The position numbers and the translations under genes are program-made. A DNA stretch of 64,000 nucleotides from Cyclina sinensis (lineage: Eukaryota > Mollusca > Bivalvia > Venerida > Veneridae), in NCBI GenBank assembly GCA_012932295.1, contig JAAONU010000022.1, positions 1 through 64,000 on the forward strand. The letters run 5' to 3'. The notes under the pieces were generated by a model. It saw nothing but the letters and a program-made list of their open reading frames with translations, had not been told where the DNA came from and made no database searches. Shown here piece after piece: positions 22,406 to 34,400 of the stretch; positions within the stretch are counted from its first letter, which is position 1; every line of letters starts with the position of its first letter.

Positions 22406-25400
22406 CTGTGGAAAAAACAAAAGAAGAAGTAAAATCATCTTTATGAATGGCTTAATAAATGTTTCAATTTTCTGGCAAAATAAAACTCATTCTCAACTGG
22501 ACAGATACTTCAAGACAAATAAGAGTCAACAAGAGCTACATGTATATACCAGCTGTGTAATTAAGTTCCTTGGTATTGGTTTGAAAATAATAAAATTTGT
22601 CTCACTAGTAACTCTTCTGTTCTATGCCTTCTTACAGGTAGATTGTGCTACCCTTAGAAATTTATGATAAAATTGTCAGAAAGGTAACCTTAGGTTATAG
22701 AAAAAACTTACCAAACAGGTCTGTGTCTGATGGTGTTGGGGCCAACTCTGACAGAGGCAGAGGGGTAGGTGTTGGACGATCTGGCTCTTTTTGCTAAAAA
22801 GAGAAGTTTTTAATGTTTTAATTATTATATGAGGAACCAAACTGACTCAACTTCATCAGTCTGAAATGATTTGTCTCCAAGAAAACCTACCCTTTTCCAA
22901 GCATATGAGACCAGCTGACATTATCGTCAAGTCAATAAAAAGTTACATGTACATGCAAATTGTATATTTGGTTCAAAAACAAGGAACTGTTCAAAAGGAC
23001 AGTACTGTTCAAACACCAGCAACTCGTCAAAGGAACAGTCAAGTTCAAACACCAAGAACAGTCATGTTCAAACAGCAGGAATTCTTCAAACAGGCAGCAC
23101 TGTTTAACAAAAAAAGGACAGTTCTATTCAAACACCAGAAGTCTTTAAAAAGACAGTACTATTTAACAACCTAGAACTGTATGAAGTTTTTGTTTGAACA
23201 GTAAAAACTCTCTAATGGGAAATAACTATAAATTCTAAATCTTACATCAGGAAGGTCACGGTCATCTACAGGTGCTGGACGGGTCACACCAATACCCTTC
23301 ATGTCCATATCTTCATCTGATAACTTCTGCTGATCTTAAATACAAGCAAATGTAAATGTTAACACTAGAACTAAATGTACAGCAGCTTGCTAGTTGATAA
23401 TGACATTTTATTAGTGGCTTAATATGATTTTTGCTATTAAGATCACTTTGCCTTACACTGTAAAATGAAAACAAAAGAGAAACAATTTGAAATCGTGAAA
23501 TATGTGTCCAAAAATTATGAGCAGATTTAGATAAAATATGTTAATTATTATATGAAATTTAAATGTTTTAGAAGTTTTAATTCAAAGAACAGAAAAATAC
23601 ATAAAATGTTTCACATGCACTTAATTTCTGAGTTTTATCTTAATTTAATCTTCTGTATCATGTTTTTTTTTCTGAAAAAAATATTAAAAGACTGCCTTTT
23701 AAATCATTTTGATGAAAACAGTGTAATAAAGCTTTAAGAACACTTCAATTCAATTCTAGTGAGAAGAAGAATATTTCTCAAACCTTTTCCCACTGTGCTA
23801 CCTATTCAAACTTTATAGGCTTTAAAGCAAAATTCAAGACCTTACATATTTAAACAGAATAAGAAAAGTCCTTCATTGACTTATTTTTTTCTATAAATCC
23901 TGTCATCTTTATGGACATTTCTTCCTTAGTTTCTAAGTTTTCATTAAGTGATCAACAGTATTCAAGAGGTGATTATCTACATGCCTTTATGTCCTCATTA
24001 CATCCTGATTGTTTATTAACAGAGCAATTATCTTCATGCACTCTGTTAATATTTCATGATCATTTACCTTCATATTAATTGCTTTTTATCTTTCTAAATA
24101 TTCCCTGAAGTCAATGTGGAAACTGAACAGGAACTTTATGTCAATATACAAGAGAAAAAGCTTTTTAAGTAATCTTGAAAAATTAAAGTACACAATCTTT
24201 CTTGAACAAAGTTTACTGTATGCGGCCTGTTAAGAACTAAATTTACTGTATACACTCAACCTATGGAAAAAAAAATGTACACAACCATTAGAGCTAAATT
24301 AACTGTAGTAGATATAAATTAACTGTATGCAACCAGTCTACAACTACATTTACTGTATGCAACCAGTCTACAACTACATTTACTGTATACAATCTGGCTA
24401 GATATAAATTAACTGTATGCAGCCAGTCTACAACTACATTTACTGTATGCAATCAGTCTATAACTAAATTTACTGTATGCAATCTGTCTAGATATAAATC
24501 AACTATATGCAACATGTCTACAACTACATTTACTGTACTCAATCTGTCTAGATATAAATTAACTGTATGCAACCAGTCTACACATACATTTACTATATGC
24601 AATCTGTCTAGAGCTAAATTAACTGTATGCAGCCAGTCTACAACTAAATTTACTGTATGCAATCTGTCTAGATATAAATCAACTATATGCAACATGTCTA
24701 CAACTACATTTACTGTACTCAATCTGTCTAGATATAAATTAACTGTATGCAACCAGTCTACACATACATTTACTATATGCAATCTGTCTAGAGCTAAATT
24801 AACTGTATGCAGCCAGTCTACAACTAAATTTACTGTATGCAATCTGTCTAGATATAAATCAACTATATGCAACATGTCTACAACTACATTTACTGTACTC
24901 AATCTGTCTATATATAAAATAACTGTATGCAACCAGTCTACACATACATTTACTATATGCAATCTGTCTAGAGCTAAATTAACTGTATGCAACCAGTCTA
25001 CAACTAAATTTACTGTATGCAATCTGTCTAGATATAAATCAACTATATGCAACATGTCTACAACTACATTTACTGTACTCAATCTGTCTAGATATAAATT
25101 AACTGTATGCAACCAGTCTACACATACATTTACTATATGCAATCTGTCTAGAGCTAAATTAACTGTATGCAGCCAGTCTACAACTAAATTTACTGTATGC
25201 AATCTGTCTAGATATAAATTAACTGTATGCAACCAGTCTACAACTTAATTTACTGTATGCAATCTGTCCAGATAAAAATTAATTGTATGCAACCAGTCTA
25301 CAACTAAATTTACTGTATGCAATCTGTCTATATATAACTAAACTGTATGCAACCAGTCTACAACTACATTTACTGTATGCAACCAGTCTACAACTACATT

Positions 25401-28400
25401 TACTGTTTGCAATCTGTCTAGATATAAATTAACTGTATGCAATCTGTCTAGATATAAATCAACTATATGCAACAAGTCTACAACTACATTTACTGTATGC
25501 AATCTGTCTAAATATAAATTTACTGTATGCAACCAGTCTACAACTAAATTTACTGTATGCAATCTGTCTAGATATAAATCAACTGTATGCAACCAGTCTA
25601 CAACTGCATTTGTTGTATGCAATCTGTCTAGATCTAAATTAACTGTAAGCAACCAGTCTAGAACTACATTTGTTGTATGCAATCTGTCTAGAGCTAAATT
25701 AACTGTATGCAACCAGTCTACAACTCACATTTGCTGTATGCAATCTGTTTAGAGCTAAATTAACTGTAAGCAACCAGTCTACAACTAACTTTACTGTATG
25801 CAATCTGTCTAGATCCAAATCAACTGTATGCAACCAGTCTACAACTACATTTGCTGTATGCAGTCTATTTACAACAAAATTTAATGTATGCAACCTTTCT
25901 AGAGCTAAATTTACTGTATGCAACCAGTCAAGAACTAAATTTACATTATTCACTCTGTCTATAGCTAAATTTACTTTACGTAGCCAGTCTATAACTCAAA
26001 TGACTATATGCAATTTGTGTAGAGCTAAATTTACAATAGCAACCTGTCTAGAACTTAATTTACAATAGCAAGCTGTCTAGAACTTAATTTACAATAGCAA
26101 CCTGTCTAGAACTTAATTTACAATAGCAAACTGTCTAGAACTTAATTTACAATAGCAACCTGTATAGAACTTTATTTAAAATAGCAACCTGTATAGAACT
26201 TAATTTACAATAGCAACCTGTCTAGAACTTAACTTACAATAGCAACCTGTCTAGAACTTAATGTACAATTTCCATTACCGTTGTTCTCACAAATATCAAT
26301 ATTGCAGCAAAAACCAATTCAAACTAATGCAATAAATGTTTTAGCACTTTTTCTCTGTGGATCAAAACTAGTGCAGCAACCTCAAAAAGTCCAGTTTCAC
26401 TTGCAAAGATAAGACAAATTTCAGAATTAACATATGTATTACAACTATTTTTCAAAAAGCATCTAACTTCTTATCAGACACTGGACTTTTGTAATGTCTG
26501 TTAAAAATTACGTCTGCCTACCCATGTGACTGTAGCTAATTAGCATTTAACTGATGTATCATCATGTTAGTGAAACTCTTGTTGTTTTCTGATTTATAGA
26601 TATGGGGTTGTATTAAGCTGTCTGGATGATAGAAATGTTTGTTCAAAGCGTAGTTGTAGCACACAAGTAAATCCTGTTATTTTAGTTAAATTTATCTCTG
26701 TGAGATGGGCGGCCTATGGCGGCCTATCCATCCATTCTGCATTTCAATGAAAGAAAGTGCATTTTACTAACCAACATGTGAAAAACCATCTGAAGGTAAA
26801 AATGGTATATACTGTTCTACAAAAGACCCTAGATCACTCAAAACCAAAGTAGAAATCTCAGCATGGTTACTTACATTAATTAAGAAAGTCATTCAGATAT
26901 ATAAAATGTAGTGTAACGGTATTTTAATAGCTCAATGTCTGATTTTAAAGATATATTTACAAAGTAATAAACTAAAATTCTATTCTACTGCAGAACTGGT
27001 TCAAATAATAGTTTAGATGTAAGTATAAGCAAATATAACTTTGACATATCTAATTTTTACATATATCTATTACAGTTAGTTTAGAGAGTTAAGTACAGAT
27101 ACCAGTAATACAGTTGAAAAACTACTGCAGAAACAGAACACAATTACACTTTACTACAAACACATTTTCTCAGTTCTTTCAATACTATTTGCTATGATCA
27201 AAACATGCGGTCAAAAAAATATGATTGACTGTGACTCTATAAAAAACATTCAATTCCGTCAAGGAACTTAAGAATTGTCTTTCGTCCATTTTCAAGAAAG
27301 ACTGACACTGTCCATAAGCTCTCCTGAAAATTCCCAACCGACGAATACAACAATAACAACATTAGAATGTAATCATATAGTTATAGTAAGCCAGACTAAC
27401 AATAGTTTTAGTATTGTGAATCATAGTTGATTTTTAAACAACTATCAACCATCTGCAATTTGTCTGTTTTGAAAAGAAATCTTATAATGTAACTTGCAAA
27501 TTTCAGAAGTGCAATGTTTTTACCTGTCATGCCCTTTAATCCTGAAATAGTTTTTTTTTAAAAAAGCAAATTTTACTAAATATAAGTAAGAAGCAAATGT
27601 CCATATGATATTACTGTACAGCAGAATAATTTTCAGGTTTATTTTATTTTATTTATTACTACTATAAAATATTTATTTATTGTACTGTTTTCACATTGAT
27701 GTGGAGGGAACTTCAGGTGTGCCATAAGGAACTGTAATAAAACAAACACTTTGCAATGTGTCAATCTGCGGCTGTGTCATAAATTTATATAATAATGACC
27801 ATGCAAACTAATTCTGCTGTAGAGTACAATATGAAGAGAAAATTAGTAATTTAGAAATGTAATTAGGCAACTAGGTAAAGAAAAGGCAGAAAGGATAAGT
27901 GAAGCTAATGAAGATCTAGGGATGGTAAAAACATGCAAGGCGGAATAAATCATGAGGAACTTACTGGTACTTGACAAACTAGATACTGAAACAATGAACA
28001 TTCCATTTGATTAAAAAATAAAATGATTTGTTTAAAAAAATATTTAACAGCACTTAAACTTAAATACCTCTGAAAATAAATGGCATACACATATATTCAC
28101 GATGCCTGTCCTTAGTTGCTGGTAAAAAAAGTAACCCAAAATGTACTTACTACAATAAATTCTGAAAATGGTTAAATTTACAATTACTGTTTGTTTTTGC
28201 TGACATAAATATGTCGCTTATTTCTTAAGGTCACGAATATTTTTTCACATTTGCTCAGACTCCAAAAATAGACTTTGATACAAACAATGCTTTATGAACA
28301 TAAAATTCAACAGAATTTAAAGTAACAGAATTCCATAACAAATGGGCAAGGCCAAGAATAAAGTAAAGCAACTCTTTTATTAAACTGAGTGTAAATGGCT

Positions 28401-31400
28401 GAGGTAAGAATTATGGGAAGCAATTCTTGCACAAAAATGTGAGTAATTGGTGGAACAAAAGCTAAAGAAAGCAACAATTGTGCCACACAGAATGTACAAT
28501 TATAACTGTAAAATGTTTGAACAACGATCTTGCACAAACTTTATTAAAATACCTAACATCTAAGGTAAGCAAATTGTACTAGAGTTGCTTACCTTAGATG
28601 TTAGGTATTTTAATAAAGTTTGTGCAAGATCGTTGTTCAAACATTTTACAGTTATAATTGTACATTCTATGTGGCACAATGGTTGCTTTCTTTAGCTTTT
28701 GTTCCACCAATAACTCACATTTTTGTGCAAGAATAAAAATTGTAAACAGTAATGGGGGAAACAACTAAGTTAGACAACTGTTGTACAAATCTGAGGGTAA
28801 ATTGTGGAACAACTGTAGAAATCAACTCTTGTTCAATTTTATGTATGAATTTTAGTGGATAACATCGAAGGTGAGCAACTCTTGTGTAAATGGGGGTGGG
28901 GTCCACATAACTGAGGTAAGCAACTCTTGTATGAAACTGAGTCTAAATGATGGAACAATAACTTTAAGTAAAGAAACTCTTTTACAACATTTAGTGTGAA
29001 TGTAGGGGCCCTACAACTAAGGTAAACAACTGTTCAACTCTATGTTTAAATGGGGGACAACAACTAAGGAAGCAACACTTGTATAACTTGATGAGTAAAT
29101 GGGGACAAATAACTAAGGTGTGCAACTCTTGAACAACAAAGTATTGTAACTGTTAAACAACAGGGTTTCGTATATACCCTACCTGGTACTAATTCTGCTA
29201 AAGAAGAAGGAAATTGAGTTAGGTCAGGAAAACAAGAGGGCCATGATGGCTCTGGATCGCTCACCTGAGTACTTTGGCTGTAGGTTTGCTGCTAAGCAGT
29301 ATTTCATTTTTTAATTGAAAATATGTAAGTGCCTACAAACCAAATATGTAAAATATCAGTCAATAAATAAAGGCTCTATGACAGAAACTAGAAATATCTA
29401 TTATAAACTATGGTGACCTTGACCTTGACCCAGTGACCTCAAACCCTACCCATGGGTAGACGTCAATGCAAGGAACCTATATACTGAATATCAAACATAT
29501 TGGTCTATAAATGAAGGCTCTATGAGGTACAGTAGATAAATCTATTTTTAGCCTCCATGACCTTTAACCTAATCTAATAATTTCAAAAAGCTTGATAAAG
29601 CTTGCTTCATGCCAAATTTTAAAATTCTAGGCCTTGTGGTTTCAGACAAGAAGATTTTTAAAGATTTTCTTCTATACTGCTATTTAAAACTTATGACCCC
29701 TCGGGCGGGGCCAATAGTGACCCCAGTGACATTTTTCAAACAAACTAGTTAGAGGTCCACTAGACAATGCTGCGTACCAAATATCTAAGCTGTAGGCATT
29801 GAGGTTTCCAGTAAGAAGATTTTTAAAGATTGCCTTTTATACATATTAAGGGCCCCCGGGGCGAGGCCAATTTTGACCCCCGGGCCAACATATAAACAAT
29901 GCTGGTAAAGGTTCTCAACACAATACTCCACACCAAATATCTAAGGTCTAGTCCTATTAGTTTCGGAGTAAGTGATTTTTCATGTTTTTCCTATATAACT
30001 GTATGTAAACCAAGAGAACCCTGGGCGTGGCCCATTTTGACCCAGGGGACATAATTTGAACAAACTTGATAGACATCCACTAGACAATGCTGCATACCAA
30101 ATATCTAAGCTGTAGGCATTGAGGTTTCCAGTAAGAAGATTTTTAAAGATTGCCTTTTTTACATATTAAAGGCACCCGGGGTGGGGCCAATTTTGACCCA
30201 GGGGACATAATTTGAACAAACTTGATAGAGGTCCACTAGACAATGCTGCACACCAAATATCTAAACTCTACCCCTTGCGGTTTCTGACAATAAGATTTTT
30301 TAAAGTTTTTCCTATATAACTCTATATAAAACATTTGACCCCTGGGGCGGGGCCATTTTTGACCCAGGAGCCATGATTTGAACAAACTTGGTAGAGGTCC
30401 ACTGGACAATGCTGCACACCAAATATCTTAACTCTAGGCCTTGTGGTTTCAGACAAGAAGATTTTTAAAGTTTTTCCTATATAATTCTATGTAAAACTAG
30501 TGACCCCTGGGGCAGGGCCATTTTTGACCAAGGGGTCATGATTTGAACAAACTTGGTAAAGGTCTACCTGATGATGCTTCATACCAAATATCTAAGCTCC
30601 AGGCCTTGTAGTTCTGGAGAAGAAGATTTTTAAAGTTCCAACTTTGAAAATCTATTTTTAGCTCCTGTGGCCTAGAAATGCAATTGACCTGAACCATTTG
30701 AACAATTTTGGTAAACCTTCACGCAAGTAACATCCCTGCCAAGTTTCAGCAAGATTGGCCCAGCAGTTCTGGAGAAGAAGTTGTTCGAAGAAAAAGTTGA
30801 CGACGCACACACGCATGCACGGACGACGGACATCAGGCGATCACAAAAGCTCACCTTGAGGACTTCGTGCTCAGGTGAGCTAAAAATGAGTAAATTTTTT
30901 TCTTAAAGCAATACATAAATATTACTTGAAGATATAGGAGAAATTTTCTCTAAATCTTGAGCAACTTTTCTTTTACCTGGAAAACACAAAAACCTATAAA
31001 TGTTTTCTGCCATGTTCCCTATACTGAATTTCAGACCTTTCTTTCTATCTTCATTTCATTGAAATATAGTAAGCACATGAAAAAAAGATGCTGATCTTGT
31101 AATTGCTTGAACTAAAAACCAGTTAGGTTTTAAACAGACATTCTGGCATACCAGTTTTATATCTAAATTATCCATTAAATACAATTGGCGGAAATGAATT
31201 CAATGCGGAGAGAAAATGCTCATATACCTGCATCATTGAGCCCTTGGACATCCCCACCACTCTCAGCTACCTTATCACGGATCAACTTGATTCTCTCTGC
31301 ACGTAGGTCTTTTTCAACCTTGCGAGCTTCCTCTGTCACTTTTGCTAGATCTTTAAGGATCGTTCCATCTATGACCTAGATAATGTTTATTCTAATCAAG

Positions 31401-34400
31401 TTAGCAAACAACAATGAAACTGTGATTTTCTTTTAAAACAGGTAGTAAAAACAACAATCCTTGAAAATATCTAAAATGTTTTAAAAATAATTTTGATAAA
31501 TATTCAAAGAAATGAAAATTTTACAACCACTTCAAGGCAGGAATTGTATATATTCATTTATTAAACCATGAACAGCATCTTATGGTATCAAAGATGCCCC
31601 AAAACAAACTGTACTGATTTAAATGTCTAGAGGAATGCAACATTTTAAAAGAGTAAAAGTTAACATGTATCTATGTGCTTCTGTTGTTCAAACTGCAAAT
31701 TTTCTTGTGCACTACTCCTGAAGGAGGTCTATATACCTCTGACGTTCCATGTCAAGATGTTGATATTGTTCATATTGATACCAAAAAGTGTGTGTTAAAA
31801 AGGGACATAACTCCAAAAATATAGCTTTCAGAATAATGCCCCTTGTGTTACAACTGCCTCATGTCATGATAAGCAAGCAGTCTAAGTTTCGTATTGATAC
31901 CTTTAATAGTTCTGAAATCATTCAACTTAATAAGCAATTTTGACAAAAACTGTAAGTTAAAAAGGGACATAACTCCAAAAATATAGCTTTCAGAATAGTG
32001 CCCCTTGTGTTACAAATGCTCTTGTCATGGTAAGCAAGCATTCAAAGTTTCTTATTGATACATTTTAAATTGTTTCAGTAATGGGCTACATTAAAGTTTT
32101 TGCACGATGACAACAATCAGAACAATGACGACTCTACAGCGAAAATAATAGCTCGACTTTTTCTTTGAAACAGAAGAAAATTTTTTCAGATTAAACTACT
32201 TTAACAAATCTCCTTCATGTCAAGTCAAACTGCAATACTTGTGTGCATCTCTTAATTTACCGGACAAAACCTTCATCTTGTCCTGTCATACTGTTCAGTG
32301 GTATTTAAATAAACTCTGTACTTACCATATCAAACCACTGTATAAGTGCCTGTGCATTGTCGAGTCATACTGTAACACTTGCAACTTACCATATCAAAGC
32401 ACTGTGGCATGGCTCCTTCACATTGCTGAGTCACACTGTAACAATGATGATTTAACTTGCATCTTACCAAATCAAACCACTGTAGCAAGGCTCCTGTACA
32501 TTGCTGAGTCATACTGTTACCATGGTGATTTAAGTTTTAACTTACCATATCAAACCACTGTAACAAGGCTCCTGCACGTTGTCGAGTTACACTGTAACAA
32601 TTGAATGCATGGCGGTGTCTTTCTGTTGTTGCCATATCTGCGTGTGAAAAAGTGCAAAATATAAAAGGTTGCCATTTTTATGTGACTACAGAACTGCTGT
32701 TAAAGTTAGGGCTGTCATTTGATTATCAGAAATGTTTTTAGGTATCAGAAACTTGAGCTTTTTATTTTGTAGTATTTCTAAATGTGAAATGGAAAATATT
32801 TGTATGGATAAATGCAGTCATATGATTCTGAAGACAATTATTAAAAAAAACATATTCCTAAGGCAGGTACATGGAACAAGCTGAGGTTGTTAGCATCCCA
32901 GTAAGTGGTAGCCAACAGTCAGACTCTGTGGCAGTCTCATACAGTTTGACTACTGCTACAACTTGTTTAACTTTTTTCCTTACACTAGCATGTAACATGT
33001 AGCTTGCCTTAACTTTGTCTAGAACCACAGATACTATAATGGTTGAAATTGTTTTCAGGTACATTGTAATTTGTTTTTAAACAATTATTGACAGGAATTT
33101 TCAGAATAGAAACTCTTGCTACTTTTTTTTTCTTATGTAATATATCAAAATATTTCCTTCCTTTATTTCAAAACTCTACAAACACTGATGACAGCACTAA
33201 TGCAAATATCATGTCAACGCCAGTTTTATGAACGTTCTCTTCTATAACAGAAACGTAATACATCAGAAAAAGTGCTGGTCCTTGGATTCAAATTAAAGCC
33301 TGCTTCACCAAACGAACAAGAAAAACCCCATGCTCTTGATCACTAGGTTAGGAATCTATTCCCTGACCCAGTTGTCAGATGGGTTGAATTCATATACAAT
33401 AGTATAGGTGTGCTTTCAGCTATTTATTTCTCTTTTTAGTCTTTTTCCCCCCTATAATGTCTTATTTCTTGTGATTGGTCTATCTATCATTCTTTACAGT
33501 TTCTGAATTTAGAAAACTATGTTTAAATCTAAGGAAGGTCTTAAGAGGGGCATGGTCATTATCAAATACTAGGGGTATTAGTTTTTCACTGCATGATGAA
33601 TTTCAAACAAGCAGTCTTACAATCAGGGATTGCTGTATGTAGCCTAGGTCTGATTGGATGAACTTTACTCTGATGGATGAACTTTACTCTGATTGGATGA
33701 ACTTGGATGAACTTTACTCTGATTGGATGAACTTTACTCTGATTGGATGAACTTTACTCTGATTGGATGAACTTTACTGTACTAAGCTATTCAAAGTGCA
33801 GAAGTATCAGATGCAGCATTGTGAAGAAAAGATATAGTTGTGCTGATCACATTCACCATCACACCACCGCAGGAGAGCTGCAGCGCTTTTCAGGGCAGTA
33901 CTGTGACAACTCCAAGCATACCCACACTGATCAGGTGATCACCATTGTTAAACTAATTATACACACATTTACTTATAAAGTATAGTGAAAGGGTGTGATG
34001 GAAAATTGAAAATGTTCTTTATTGTTTTTTTTTTCTTTAATAAAAAATATGAGTTGTTAGCAATGTAAAATTCTTAATGAGAATGAGAGGTATGTAATTC
34101 CAATTCAAAATTTTGGTGGGTAAAATGTATTTTTTCTTAGATAATGAGTTCAATTTATTAATGACTATACTACTCCCTATTAGTGTAAGACCTTGTAAGT
34201 TTTGAATGAAAAAAAGGCCTACATATTAAATATAGAAAGTTGCTCTTTAAAAATGTCCTCCCGTGACTACTTTTTAAATGTTTTAAATGTTTGTCACCAA
34301 AACTGTGTGAGGATTTGAAAGAAAACAGAGCAAATTTATAATTGGTAAAATGGATAAGTAAAATCCGTGACTACTTTTAAAGGTTTTAAATGTTTGTCAC

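Noticed and set aside
22251..22667. 138-codon plus-strand frame over the last exon of the minus-strand gene
   Set aside because: It is the antisense shadow of the real exon 22272-22405. The minus frame has the splice sites and fits the ten other exons.
24453..25232. 259-codon minus-strand and 244-codon plus-strand open frames with ten-residue repeats
   Set aside because: Both arise from a 30/60-bp tandem array whose period is divisible by three and whose unit lacks stops. They lie in an intron of the coiled-coil gene and no splice sites join them to it.
32239..32604. 121-codon plus-strand frame with repeated 'HIAESYC' type peptide
   Set aside because: Antisense reading of the exon 7 tail and its tandem copies. 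The minus-strand reading carries the donor sites and joins the gene.
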